Numbered from the stretch's first letter, positions 51,015-60,308 are shown. The stretch: DNA of 64,000 nucleotides from Sva-07 sp963728195 (GCA_963728195.1 CAVSIX010000007.1:62001-126000), one strand, 5' to 3'. Numbers and translations are program-made. The notes: generated from the letters alone by a model not told the origin.

Positions 51015-51727
51015 CGAATCCGGCCGTCACCGTTCGCACGATCGGGTCGCGCGAGGAGTTCGTCGCTCACGAGGCACTGATGCAGGACGTGTGGGGGATG
51101 TCGACGCCGCTCGTCACCCTCGAGCTGCTGACCGCACTGGCGCATTCGGGTGGCTATGTCGCAGCCGCATTCCACGACGATCGCATGGTGGGCGCATCGG
51201 TCGGATTCCTCGCCGACCACCACGGCGAGCGAGCGCTGCACAGCCATGTGACCGGCGTCGTCGACTCGATGCGCCACGCCGGGATCGGTCGGGCGATCAA
51301 GCTGCACCAGCGAGCCTGGGCCGCCGAGCGCACGCTGGCGTGGATCACGTGGACGTTCGATCCGCTGGTGCGCCGTAACGCCTGGTTCAACATCGCAATC
51401 CTCGGCGCCGACGTCGATGCGTACCTTCCGTCGTTCTACGGCCCGATGACCGACGCCATCAACGCCGGCGACGACTCCGATCGACTGTTGATGGCCTGGG
51501 ACGTCTCTGCACCGGTCCGCGCCCACCCGCGCGACGGCAGCGACGTGGCCGATGCGCTGCTCGTGGCCACGCCTGCCGACATCGTCGAGCTGCGGCGCAC
51601 CGATCCGGCGGCGGTCCGGACCTGGCGCAGCGACACCCGCCGAGCGCTGACCGCTGCGTTCACCGAGGGCCGCAAGGTCGTCGGGTTCACGCGCGACGGC
51701 TCCTACGTGATCGGATCATCGTCATGA
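51011..51727 (+). CDS. GNAT-family acetyl/acyltransferase (COG3375-like)
   Basis: 238 aa from a GTG at 51011 (GTGA overlap with the previous gene). GNAT features include a GGYVAAAFHDDRMVGASVGF strand pair and RHAGIGRAIKLHQRAWA, the acyl-CoA pyrophosphate loop, then ITWTFDPLVRRNAWFNIAIL. The family is typically found beside enolase-superfamily N-acylamino acid racemases, as here, and is thought to N-acylate amino acids (often with succinyl-CoA). Overlaps the next gene by four bases. Confidence 0.85.
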   Translation: MTNPAVTVRTIGSREEFVAHEALMQDVWGMSTPLVTLELLTALAHSGGYVAAAFHDDRMVGASVGFLADHHGERALHSHVTGVVDSMRHAGIGRAIKLHQRAWAAERTLAWITWTFDPLVRRNAWFNIAILGADVDAYLPSFYGPMTDAINAGDDSDRLLMAWDVSAPVRAHPRDGSDVADALLVATPADIVELRRTDPAAVRTWRSDTRRALTAAFTEGRKVVGFTRDGSYVIGSSS

Positions 51728-52884
51728 ACTGGACCATCGATCGTGTCGAGCTGCGTCGCATCGCCATGCCGCTCGTGTCGCCCTTTCGCACCAGCTTCGG
51801 CAGCCAGACCGAGCGTGACATCCTGCTGGTGCGCGTCGACCTGGCCGACGCATCGGGAGCGAGATCGGACACCATCGAGGGATGGGGCGAATGCGTCGCC
51901 CTCTCCGAGCCGAGCTACTCGCCCGAGTACGTCGACGGCGCCGAGCACGTGATCGTCCACCACCTGCTGCCACGTCTGATGGCGGCCGGGCCGATCGAAG
52001 CGGCCGACGTCGCCCCGGCGCTCGCCAAGCTGCACGGCCATCCAATGGCCAAGGCGGCGTTGGAGATGGCGGTGCTCGACGCCCAACTGCGCGCCACGGA
52101 CCAGTCGTTCGCGACGTTCCTCGGCGCCGAACGCACCCGCATCCCGAGCGGCGTGAGCGTCGGCATCCACGACACGACCGACGAGCTGCTCGCCGCGGTA
52201 CAGGGATACGTCGACGACGGGTACGTGCGCATCAAGCTGAAGATCGAGCCCGGTTCCGACATCGACCAGGTTGCCGCCGTGCGCGACCTGATCGGGCCCG
52301 ACACGCCGTTCCAGGTCGACGCGAACACCGCCTACCGGCGCACCGACGCCAGCCACCTCGCCCGGCTCGACGAGTTCGGCCTGCTGCTGATCGAGCAGCC
52401 TCTGGCCGAGGCGGACATCGTCGGCCACGCACGCCTGGCGGCGGAGATCGACACGCCGATCTGCCTCGACGAGTCGCTCGTGTCGGCGGCCGGCACGGCG
52501 GACGCGATCGAACTCGGCGCCTGTGAGATCGCGAACATCAAGCCGGGACGAGTCGGCGGGTACCTGGAAGCGGTGCGCATCCACGACCTGTGCCTGGCGA
52601 AGGGAATTCCCGTGTGGTGTGGCGGCATGCTCGAGACCGGGATCGGGAGAGCGGCCAATGCCGCACTGGCAGCGCTGCCCGGCTTCACGCTGCCGGGCGA
52701 CATCAGCGCGTCGACGCGCTTCTACGCCCGCGACATCGTGACCGAGCCGATCACGATCACCGACGGCCACGTCACCGTGCCGGCCGGTGCCGGTCTCGGC
52801 TTCGAGCTCGACCGGGAGTTCCTCGACTCGGTGACCACGCGCCGACTGCACATCGACTCGCGCGGTACAGTCAGCGCATTATGA
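51724..52884 (+). CDS. menC: o-Succinylbenzoate synthase / N-acylamino acid racemase (enolase superfamily)
   Basis: 386 aa. Catalytic residues are all visible: RIKLKIEPG with Lys 171/173, metal ligands Asp 199 (QVDANTAY), Glu 224 (LIEQPLAE) and Asp 248 (CLDESLV), and the second catalytic Lys 273 in NIKPGRVGG. The same fold serves menaquinone synthesis (MenC) and N-succinylamino acid racemisation; many members do both. The coupled GNAT gene and the absence of other men genes here favour the racemase role. Overlaps its neighbours by four bases on both sides. Confidence 0.85.
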   Translation: MNWTIDRVELRRIAMPLVSPFRTSFGSQTERDILLVRVDLADASGARSDTIEGWGECVALSEPSYSPEYVDGAEHVIVHHLLPRLMAAGPIEAADVAPALAKLHGHPMAKAALEMAVLDAQLRATDQSFATFLGAERTRIPSGVSVGIHDTTDELLAAVQGYVDDGYVRIKLKIEPGSDIDQVAAVRDLIGPDTPFQVDANTAYRRTDASHLARLDEFGLLLIEQPLAEADIVGHARLAAEIDTPICLDESLVSAAGTADAIELGACEIANIKPGRVGGYLEAVRIHDLCLAKGIPVWCGGMLETGIGRAANAALAALPGFTLPGDISASTRFYARDIVTEPITITDGHVTVPAGAGLGFELDREFLDSVTTRRLHIDSRGTVSAL

Positions 52885-53291
52885 CGCACCCGTTCTTGTC
52901 AGATGAGTGGATGGCCGCAGCACACGAGATCCGTGAGAAGTACGCCGACCAGGTCCCGCCGGTCACCACCGTGATCAAGATCAACCAGGTGATCGTCGAC
53001 GTGCCGTTCGGCGACGGCGAGGTGAAGAGCTATCTCGACACGTCGTCGGGACACCTGGTGATGGAACTCGGTGAGCTCGACGACGCCGACGCGACCGTCA
53101 CCACCGACTACGACACGGCGAAGGCGATGTTCGTCGACCAGGACCAGGCGATCGCCATGCAGGCGTTCATGGCCGGCAAGATCAAGGTGCAGGGCGACAT
53201 GATGAAGATGATGGCGATGCAGACCGCCATCCCGTCCAACGAGTTCACCGACACGATCGCCGAAGAGATCAAGTCGATCACCGCCCCGTAA
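52881..53291 (+). CDS. SCP2 sterol-binding-domain protein
   Basis: 136 aa from the ATG at 52881 (ATGA overlap with menC). The SCP2-like fold is seen in VIVDVPFGDGEVKSYLDTSS, a central VTTDYDTAKAMFVDQDQA, and the FMAGKIKVQGDMMKMMAMQ segment typical of the lipid-binding tunnel. Such single-domain proteins bind acyl chains or lipids. Last gene of the 49857-53291 operon, with a palindromic repeat directly after its stop. Confidence 0.9.
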   Translation: MTHPFLSDEWMAAAHEIREKYADQVPPVTTVIKINQVIVDVPFGDGEVKSYLDTSSGHLVMELGELDDADATVTTDYDTAKAMFVDQDQAIAMQAFMAGKIKVQGDMMKMMAMQTAIPSNEFTDTIAEEIKSITAP

Positions 53292-53331
53292 TCACGCCAG
53301 GGGTCGGGGTCGGGCCAGGTCCCGGGCGTGA
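53292..53331. repeat. CACGCC-type palindromic repeat, copy 2
   Basis: TCACGCC(AGGGGTC) at one end and GGGCGTGA at the other, between two convergent genes. Same ends and AGGGGTC core as the copies at 44919 and 55335; probably also serves as a two-way terminator. Confidence 0.65.
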
Positions 53332-53334
53332 CCG

Positions 53335-54120
53335 TCACACAGCGGTGGCGCAGACGGTGTCGCCTCGAGCCACGCTCGACTCGCTGACCACGTCGACGGC
53401 GCCACCGGTGTCAGCGCCGACCAGCGCACCGAGCATCCCCTTGACCATGCCGCGGTCGACGGCGCAGATCACCGGATGATCGGTGGCGACGTCACCGAAC
53501 GGACAGTGGTCGTTGATGATCCGCAGCCGTCCGTTGCGGCCCTCCGCGTGTGCGGCGAACCCGTGGGCGGTCAGGGCATCGGCGACCGACTGCATCGCGG
53601 CGCGAAGTGACCGTCTCCCGGTCGCGAGGGCGTCGCCGGTGAGCCCCTCCGCCATCGCCCGGCCGTACTGCTCGCCGACCTCCTCGGCGATCGCCTCGGC
53701 GTCGTCGGGGGCCAGACGATCGAGTGCCCTGCCCAGCAACGACAGCAGCAGATCGTCACCGCGAGCGGGAAACTGGTCGATCGTGCCGGCGCCATCGACG
53801 ACCACGTACCGCTTCGAGGGCCGTCCGGCGCCGGCACCGGCCACCTTGCCGCTGACCACTTCGAGATACCCACCGGCCGCCAGCTTGTCGAGGTGGTGGC
53901 GCGCGACGTTCGCATGGACGCCGACCTCCGCAGCAACCATCGATGCCGTCACGCCGACCGGTGTGTCGCCCGGGTCGCCGCCACGGTCGCGTGCGTTGCC
54001 TGCGTCGCGGGAGACGCCGGTGCGTTCCTTGGCGAACAGGTAGATCGAACGACGGGTCGGGTCGCCGAATGCGTCGGTGATCGCCGACACGGTGGCCGTG
54101 AACGACGGGCTCGTGCGCAC
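53335..54120 (-). CDS. HTH regulator with C-terminal Cys motif (SufR-like)
   Basis: 261 aa from a GTG at 54120. N-terminal DNA-binding part (FGDPTRRSIYLFAKERTGVS, then VTASMVAAEVGVHANVARHH and KLAAGGYLEV) is a winged helix. The C-terminus has INDHCPFGDVA and VICAVDRGMVKGML, cysteines placed as in SufR-type iron-sulfur sensing regulators. Divergent from mrp, an iron-sulfur carrier gene, with 60 bases between starts; a weak dyad CTAC..GTAG lies at 54131-54146. A role in iron-sulfur control is inferred from this arrangement. Confidence 0.8.
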   Translation of the reverse strand: MRTSPSFTATVSAITDAFGDPTRRSIYLFAKERTGVSRDAGNARDRGGDPGDTPVGVTASMVAAEVGVHANVARHHLDKLAAGGYLEVVSGKVAGAGAGRPSKRYVVVDGAGTIDQFPARGDDLLLSLLGRALDRLAPDDAEAIAEEVGEQYGRAMAEGLTGDALATGRRSLRAAMQSVADALTAHGFAAHAEGRNGRLRIINDHCPFGDVATDHPVICAVDRGMVKGMLGALVGADTGGAVDVVSESSVARGDTVCATAV

Positions 54121-54180
54121 GTGCGCAATTCTACCTATCCACGTAGTGCAAATCCGTCGACCCGTCGCCACAATGAGGAC

Positions 54181-55329
54181 ATGGCCGTCGTGACCGAAGA
54201 ACAGATCATCGAAGCACTCCGCCCGGTCGAGGATCCCGAACTGCACCGATCGATCGTCGAGCTCGGAATGCTGCGCGGCGTGTCGATCCGCGACAACGGC
54301 GTCGTCGGTGTCCTGATCGCGCTCACCGTGCCGGGGTGTCCGCTGAAGAGCGAGATCCAGCGCCGTGTGTCCGAAGCTGCGACCGAACTCGACGGTGTCG
54401 AATCGATCGACCTCGAATTCACCGTCATGAGCGACGAAGACCGTGAGAACCTGCGTCGCACGCTCCACGGCGATGCCGCGTCCAGCGCCGGATCGAGCCA
54501 GGCCCACGGCCACGCCGAGGGTCGGGAGATCCCGTTCGCGAAGAACACCTCGAAGACGCGGCCGCTGTTGATCTCGTCGGGCAAGGGCGGCGTCGGCAAG
54601 TCGAGCGTCACCACCAACATCGCCGTCGCCCTGGCATCGCAGGGCTACTCGGTCGGCGTGGTCGACGCCGACATCTACGGCTATTCGATCCCTCGCATGC
54701 TCGGCACCGACCGTGATCCCGTCGTCATCGACGAGATGCTCGTGCCGCCGGAGAAGTGGGGGGTGCGCTGCATCTCGATCGGCTACTTCGTCCCGCAGGG
54801 CCAGGCGGTCATCTGGCGCGGCCCGATGCTGCACAAGGCACTCGAGCAGTTCCTCACCGACGTGTTCTGGGACGAGCCCGACTTCCTCCTCGTCGACATG
54901 CCCCCCGGCACCGGCGACATCGCGCTGTCGCTCGCGCAGTACCTGCCGCGCGGTGAGGTGTTCGTGGTCACCACGCCTCAGCCAGCGGCGCAGGAGGTGG
55001 CGTCGCTGTCCGCGGCGATGGCGGCCAAAGTGAACCTTCCGGTGCGCGGCATCATCGAGAACATGTCGTGGTTCACCGGCGACGACGGCAAGCGCTACGA
55101 GATCTTCGGCTCCGGCGGCGGCGAGCTGCTCGCCCAGGAGCTCGAGGTGCCGCTGCTGGGCAAGCTGCCGCTCGTGCCCGAGCTCCGCCAGGGCGGCGAC
55201 ACCGGCCGGCCGATCACCGCCGTCGACCCCCAGTCCGAGGCGGCGCAGATGTTCCAGCAGATCGCCACGAAGATCGCCGTCGACATGAAGCCGAAGAAGG
55301 TCTTCTCCGAGAAGCTCAAGATCCTCTGA
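54181..55329 (+). CDS. mrp: Mrp/NBP35-family iron-sulfur cluster carrier ATPase
   Basis: 382 aa from the ATG at 54181. N-terminal MIP18/DUF59 domain (1-85: EEQIIEALRPVEDPELHRSI, TVPGCPLKSEIQ). The ATPase part has the deviant Walker A SSGKGGVGKSSVTTN near 138-152, then VVDADIYGYSIPRM and VDMPPGTGDIALSLAQ. The region where many Mrp proteins carry CxxC reads ENMSWFTGDDGKRYEIFGSG, with no cysteines, so cluster binding must use other residues or the protein has a variant role. Followed by a palindromic repeat. Confidence 0.92.
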   Translation: MAVVTEEQIIEALRPVEDPELHRSIVELGMLRGVSIRDNGVVGVLIALTVPGCPLKSEIQRRVSEAATELDGVESIDLEFTVMSDEDRENLRRTLHGDAASSAGSSQAHGHAEGREIPFAKNTSKTRPLLISSGKGGVGKSSVTTNIAVALASQGYSVGVVDADIYGYSIPRMLGTDRDPVVIDEMLVPPEKWGVRCISIGYFVPQGQAVIWRGPMLHKALEQFLTDVFWDEPDFLLVDMPPGTGDIALSLAQYLPRGEVFVVTTPQPAAQEVASLSAAMAAKVNLPVRGIIENMSWFTGDDGKRYEIFGSGGGELLAQELEVPLLGKLPLVPELRQGGDTGRPITAVDPQSEAAQMFQQIATKIAVDMKPKKVFSEKLKIL

Positions 55330-55334
55330 CGACC

Positions 55335-55365
55335 GTTACGCCTGGGGTCTGACCCCTGGTGTAAC
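55335..55365. repeat. CACGCC-type palindromic repeat, copy 3
   Basis: GTTACGCC(T)GGGGT, CTG loop, ACCCC(T)GGTGTAAC: 31 bases forming a near-perfect hairpin just after the mrp stop. Member of the family also found at 44919 and 53292. Confidence 0.75.
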
Positions 55366-55375
55366 ACTGGCGGCG

Positions 55376-55714
55376 ATGGAGATCGTGCCGAGGTACCGGT
55401 TCGAGGCGATGGTGGCCGACGCACTCGACGACCTGCCCGACGAACTGCTCCACGTGCTCGACAACGTGGTGGTGCAGGTCGTCGACCGCCATCCTGACGA
55501 ATCCGACCTGCTCGGTCTCTACGACGGCGTCCCTCACACCGAGCGCACCGGCCAGGAGGGGCCCGACGTCGTGTCGATCTTCCGGATGCCGCTGTGCGAG
55601 ATGTGCGACGACCTCGACGATCTCGCCGAGGAGGTCTACGTGACCGTCATCCACGAGATCGCCCACGCCGCCGGCATCGACGACGAACGCCTGCACGAAC
55701 TCGGCTGGGCCTGA
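55376..55714 (+). CDS. Minimal zincin metallopeptidase family protein
   Basis: 112 aa, the normal length for this small family. The zinc motif HEIAHAAGIDDERLHELG (HExxHxxGxxD type) lies at the C-terminus, preceded by VTVI. The N-terminus has FEAMVADALDDLPDELLHVL and the middle VVSIFRMPLCEMC. Function is unknown; family members are single-domain, cytoplasmic putative proteases. Begins ten bases after the repeat. Confidence 0.88.
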   Translation: MEIVPRYRFEAMVADALDDLPDELLHVLDNVVVQVVDRHPDESDLLGLYDGVPHTERTGQEGPDVVSIFRMPLCEMCDDLDDLAEEVYVTVIHEIAHAAGIDDERLHELGWA

Positions 55715-55736
55715 CCCGTTCGACCCGACGCACCCC

Positions 55737-55850
55737 GGCACGTCTGCTGCGATGAGCCAAGTGACGGCATCAGGGCGGTTCGCTCATCGCACCCGCCGGC
55801 ACGTCTGCTGCGATGAGCCAAGTGACGGCATCAGGTCGGTTCGCTCATTC
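55737..55850. repeat. Tandem pair of 61-bp palindromic repeats (family CGATGAGC), locus 1
   Basis: Two copies 61 bases apart, about 52 of 53 bases identical. Each holds GCGATGAGC at one side and GGTTCGCTCAT(CGC) at the other (55749-55757 with 55782-55790; second copy at 55810-55848, 3' arm partly lost). The same ends and the same 61-base period occur at 61644-61744. Confidence 0.8.
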
Positions 55851-55908
55851 GAAGGGGCGGGCGGGTCTGGCGAGGGCGGGTTCGGGAGCCGCCTGGTAGA
55901 CACCGGTC

Positions 55909-57639
55909 GTGGATTCCGGCGACTCCGACTTCTCGGCCAACGAGGTGGTGGCGCTCGCGATCGATCCCGAGGTGGGGGCTGTCGCCGTCGGCGAGCGCGG
56001 CGTCGAGCACCGGTGGGAGCCGAGGTCGGCGTTGGCCGGGATCGAACGCATCGAACGGGCGGTGGGGCCGCGCTGGGTGTGGTGGACGGCCGCCACCGCC
56101 GGCATCCTCGTCGACGCCGGCATCCGGCCGGCGCGGTGCTGGGACCTCGACGCCGTCCATCGACTGCTCGACGGCGGATGGCGGGCAGGAACGGCACGGA
56201 CGTGGGCGGCTGCGCAGGGCCTCGACGCCGACTCGCTACCGCGCCTCGCTCCCGTGAACCTGTTCAGTGCAGCGGAACAGGACCACCTCGATCCCGACGA
56301 GCCAGTGCGTCTCGACGGTCACCTCGATCCGACATGGGTCGATGGCGGTTGGGCCGGCAGCCTCGACCGCACTGCGAGGTGGGCGACGCTCGCTCTGGAG
56401 GTGTATCGACTGCAGCGCGCACAGCTCGACGAACTCGATGACCGTCCGGCGGCCCCGGCCACGGCGAGATCCGAGTCGGCGGCCGCACTGCTCGCCGTCG
56501 AGTTGGGACGCGATGGGTTGCCGATCGATCGCGCCGAGGCCGAACGGATCGTCGCATCGTTCATCGGCCCGCGTCCTCGCGACGCCGACGACGAGCGCCG
56601 CCTCGCCGCCGAACGCGACCTCCTCGTGCTGTCGCATCTGCCTGCCGACCTGCGCTCTGGTGTCGATCTGCGCAACCCGGCGAACGTCAAGTCGTTGCTG
56701 CGGCGCGCCGGCATCGAGGTCGACGACACCCGGGCGTGGCGATTGAAACAGCTTCGCGACGAGCATCCGGTCGTCGATGCGTTGCTCGTCTGGCGCAAGG
56801 CCGAGCGGGTGGCGACCACGTTCGGGTACCGCTGGCTCGACGAACACGTCGACGACGACGGCCGCCTGCGCGGCTCGTGGTCGTCGTCCGACGGAGCTGC
56901 CGGCAGGATGGCGGCGACGGCAGGTCTCCACAATCTGCCCGCGGAGCTGCGTCCGGCGGTCGTTGCCGAGCCAGCTCACGCCTTCGTGCGCGCCGACCTG
57001 GGGCAGATCGAACCGCGGATTCTCGCTGCGGTGTCGGGCGATGTCGCACTGGCCGAAGCGACGTTCGATGCGGACATGTATGCGCCCGTTGCACATCGGC
57101 TCGGGGTGAGCCGCGAGATCGCCAAGGTCGCCGTGCTCGGCGCGATGTACGGCCAGACGACCGGTCACGGCGCCGCCGCACTTCGTGGGCTCGACGCCGC
57201 GTATCCCGTGGCGATGCGGTATCTCACCGACGCCGCCAGATCCGCCGAGGCCGGCAACGACCTGCGCACCCGGGGTGGCCGACGGGTGCGGATGTCGAGC
57301 GGCGCCGACCCCACCGCCGACGACCGCGAGCAGCGAACACGTGCGGCGGCGCGAGGTCGCTACGGGCGCAACGCCATGGTGCAGGGCGCAGCGGCGGAGT
57401 TCTTCAAGACGTGGGCGGTCATCGTGCGCGCCCGGCTCACGGCGGGCAGCCGCATCGTGCTGTGCCTCCACGACGAACTGCTCGTGCACGTTCCGTCGGC
57501 TTGCGCTGACGACGTCGCCGCCACCGTCGACGACGCATTGCAGGAAACCGCAGCCCGCTGGCGCCGACCCGAATTGCGCACCGACGTGCGCTTCGTCGCC
57601 GACACGACCGTCATCGAACGGTGGTCCGACGCCAAGTGA
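55909..57639 (+). CDS. Family A DNA polymerase, short form with degenerate exonuclease domain
   Basis: 576 aa from a GTG at 55909, TAGACA nine bases upstream. Polymerase motifs: A RADLGQIEPRILAAVSGD near 362-380, B REIAKVAVLGAMYGQTTGH near 404-422, and C VLCLHDELLVHV near 518-529. The N-terminal 180 residues replace the usual exonuclease with a reduced domain lacking obvious metal Asp/Glu clusters. This matches the second, small PolA-like polymerase common in actinobacteria ('bifunctional 3'-5' exonuclease/DNA polymerase'); its role in repair is poorly known. Confidence 0.88.
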   Translation: MDSGDSDFSANEVVALAIDPEVGAVAVGERGVEHRWEPRSALAGIERIERAVGPRWVWWTAATAGILVDAGIRPARCWDLDAVHRLLDGGWRAGTARTWAAAQGLDADSLPRLAPVNLFSAAEQDHLDPDEPVRLDGHLDPTWVDGGWAGSLDRTARWATLALEVYRLQRAQLDELDDRPAAPATARSESAAALLAVELGRDGLPIDRAEAERIVASFIGPRPRDADDERRLAAERDLLVLSHLPADLRSGVDLRNPANVKSLLRRAGIEVDDTRAWRLKQLRDEHPVVDALLVWRKAERVATTFGYRWLDEHVDDDGRLRGSWSSSDGAAGRMAATAGLHNLPAELRPAVVAEPAHAFVRADLGQIEPRILAAVSGDVALAEATFDADMYAPVAHRLGVSREIAKVAVLGAMYGQTTGHGAAALRGLDAAYPVAMRYLTDAARSAEAGNDLRTRGGRRVRMSSGADPTADDREQRTRAAARGRYGRNAMVQGAAAEFFKTWAVIVRARLTAGSRIVLCLHDELLVHVPSACADDVAATVDDALQETAARWRRPELRTDVRFVADTTVIERWSDAK

Positions 57640-57739
57640 CTGCGCGTCAGTCGCGAGAATCGCGCGACGGGTCCGAAGCCCCTTTCGCTGCTTCATTGCC
57701 AATTGATATGTTGAGGCCCCGAGAGCGAACGGAGCACTG

Positions 57740-60226
57740 GTGAACTCCGCTACACCTCCTCAGCCCCGAACCCCCGAAGAGTACCCATCGTCGAATACGA
57801 CGCAGCCGGCTGACATCCATGCCGGCGAAGGCCATCTGCGGCGCATCATCAACGCCATCGACGAGGCGTACTACCTCGCAGAGATCATTCTCGACGACGA
57901 CGCCAACGCTGTCGACTACCGGTTCATCGAGATGAATGCGGCATTCGAGCGCATGACCGGCTTCGCTCATGCGGCCGGCCGAACGGTACGGGAACTGGTT
58001 CCCCAGCTCGAGCAGGACTGGATCGACACCTACGCCCGCGTTGCGTCCACGGGAGAACCGGCTCGAGTCGAGCGTTGGTCGAAGGCGTTGGGTCGCTGGT
58101 TCGAAGGCGTCGCCGTACCCGTCGACGAGCCAGGACGTTTCGCAGTCCTCTTCGAGGACCAGACGGTGCGCCGGATGGCGGACGAGTCGATCCGGATGAG
58201 TGAGAACAGATTCCGCACGATGGCCGACGATCTGCCGCTGATGGTGTGGGAGCATGCCGCGGACGGCTCCCAGACGTGGGTCAACAAGACGTTCTGCGAG
58301 TTCTTCGGCACCACCCGGGACGAGATGCGCGGCGACCGGTGGAAGATGCTGACCCATCCCGACGACATCGGCGAGTACGCGGCGGCCTTCACCACAGCGG
58401 TCGCCGAGCACGGCGCCTTCACGGGCCAGGTGCGCGTCCGCGATGCGCAGGGCAAGTGGCGCTGGTTGGAGTCGTGGGGGCGGTCCCGATTCGACGACGC
58501 TGGCACCTACCTCGGATTGGTCGGCACGAGCGCCGATGTGACCGAACTCTTCGAATCCGAGGCCAGGATCCGCGACAGCGAAGCCTTCACCCGTCGCGTG
58601 CTCGACAACCTGTTCACCTTCGTCGGCGTGCTGGACACCGCTGGCACCCTGCTCATGGTGAACCGGGCGCCGCTCGCTCTGATCGGTGCGCACTACGCCG
58701 ACGTGTTCGGCCGGCCGTTCTGCGACAGCCCCTGGTGGGACCACTCCGACCGAGAACGCGAGCGCCTTCTCGAATCGATCGCCAGGGCACTCGATGGCGA
58801 AGTGGTGAGGTACGACTGCGAGGTCGCCGCCCGTGACGGCGAGACGATCTGGATCGACTTCCAGTTGGCGCCTTTGCGAGACAGCTCCGGAAACATCTCC
58901 CACCTGGTCGCATCGGGCTACGACATCACGTCGCGATACGAGACCAGGAAGCAGCTGGCCGAGTCGCTCGAGAGCGAACGTCGAGTGCGCCGGCGCGTCG
59001 AGCTGCTCGAACGAACGGCCACCCATCTCGCCGCCGCAACGACCCGCATGGAGATCGCCACGGCGCTGCTGCACGACCTCGAGGAGTCGCTCGCAGTCAG
59101 CGTCGCTGCGCTCGACATCGTCGACGGTGACCACGTCGTCACATTGCTCAGCTCCGGCATCACCCGATCCGACCTCGGTCCGGTGACCGCCCGCGACCGG
59201 CTGCCGGGACCGACCGCGATACGAGACAACGCAGCGGTGATCTGCAACACCGAAGAGGAAATCGACACGCGGTTCCCGCAACTCGCGAGCGTGACGGCGA
59301 CCCATCCTGTCCGCACGATCGGCGCCCTTCCTCTGCGCACGGGGCAGGGTTCGGCGCTCGGGGCATTGGTAATTGCAGCAGAGGAACCGGGCTGGATGGA
59401 CAACTCGATGACGTCGCTCCTGACCAGCATCGCCGACCAGGTCGGCCAGGCGCTCGATCGCGCCCAGCTGCACGAACGGGTCCTCGAGGCCGGTCGACAG
59501 GAGCACGCCATTGCGCACCAGCTCCAACGTGCGCTGCTGCCGTCACGTTTCGTCGAGCACCCACAGATCGAGATCGCCGCCAAATACGACGCCGCCAGTG
59601 ACGTCATGGCCGTCGGAGGCGACTGGTACGACACACATCTCTGGAACAATCGGTTCGTCGGGGTGACGGTCGGCGACGTCGTCGGCCATGACCTCGGTGC
59701 AGCCACCACGATGGGACGGGTTCGCATCGCGGCCGATGCACTCATGGCGTTCACCGAACCCGATCCGGCAGCGGTCCTCCGGGTTCACGATCACTGTGCC
59801 CGCGCCCACGGCACCTTCGCCACCGCGGTCAGCACGGTGGTCGACGTGGAGACGGGCGCAGTGCATTACGGCCTGGCGGGGCATCCTCCCCCGTTGATCG
59901 TCGACGAAGACGGCCGTGTCACCTGGCTCATCGAGGATCCGGCACCGCCGCTCGGCGTCTGGTCGCCCGGTCTCGAACCGCTGATCGGGTCGGCGACGTT
60001 GGCGCCCGGCGCCGTCCTGCTGCTCTACACAGACGGCCTGGTCGAGCATCGTGGCTATTCCCTCGACGACGGCCTCGAGCAGTTGTCCACGGTCGCCGGT
60101 CGCGTCGCCACACCCGAGCGTTCGACCGATGAGATCGTCGAGCGGATCCTCGCCGAGATCACCGACGAGTCGGGCGCCGCTGACGACATCATCATCGCCT
60201 GCGTCCGGAGGGTTTCAGAGCGCTGA
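57740..60226 (+). CDS. PAS-PAS-PAS-GAF sensor with SpoIIE/PP2C phosphatase domain
   Basis: 828 aa from a GTG at 57740 with GGAGC upstream. Three PAS-like domains at about 20-140, 150-275 (RFRTMADDLPLMVWEHAADG, KWRWLESWGRSRFDDAG) and 280-400 (LDNLFTFVGVLDTAGTLLMV), a GAF domain at about 410-575, and a SpoIIE phosphatase from about 590, with VGGDWYDTHLWNNRF near 626 and VGDVVGHDLGAATTMGRV. The phosphatase metal Asp residues are present (GDWYD, DVVGHD, LYTDGLVEHRG). Such proteins dephosphorylate anti-sigma antagonists in stress signalling. No partner STAS or anti-sigma gene is nearby. Confidence 0.9.
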   Translation: MNSATPPQPRTPEEYPSSNTTQPADIHAGEGHLRRIINAIDEAYYLAEIILDDDANAVDYRFIEMNAAFERMTGFAHAAGRTVRELVPQLEQDWIDTYARVASTGEPARVERWSKALGRWFEGVAVPVDEPGRFAVLFEDQTVRRMADESIRMSENRFRTMADDLPLMVWEHAADGSQTWVNKTFCEFFGTTRDEMRGDRWKMLTHPDDIGEYAAAFTTAVAEHGAFTGQVRVRDAQGKWRWLESWGRSRFDDAGTYLGLVGTSADVTELFESEARIRDSEAFTRRVLDNLFTFVGVLDTAGTLLMVNRAPLALIGAHYADVFGRPFCDSPWWDHSDRERERLLESIARALDGEVVRYDCEVAARDGETIWIDFQLAPLRDSSGNISHLVASGYDITSRYETRKQLAESLESERRVRRRVELLERTATHLAAATTRMEIATALLHDLEESLAVSVAALDIVDGDHVVTLLSSGITRSDLGPVTARDRLPGPTAIRDNAAVICNTEEEIDTRFPQLASVTATHPVRTIGALPLRTGQGSALGALVIAAEEPGWMDNSMTSLLTSIADQVGQALDRAQLHERVLEAGRQEHAIAHQLQRALLPSRFVEHPQIEIAAKYDAASDVMAVGGDWYDTHLWNNRFVGVTVGDVVGHDLGAATTMGRVRIAADALMAFTEPDPAAVLRVHDHCARAHGTFATAVSTVVDVETGAVHYGLAGHPPPLIVDEDGRVTWLIEDPAPPLGVWSPGLEPLIGSATLAPGAVLLLYTDGLVEHRGYSLDDGLEQLSTVAGRVATPERSTDEIVERILAEITDESGAADDIIIACVRRVSER

Positions 60227-60308
60227 CGTCCGCCGATGATCCGATTCGGAGCGGATCGACGACCGCGACAACGGCCGCAGTTCGCAGGTTCGCACTACCG
60301 TGGGGTGG

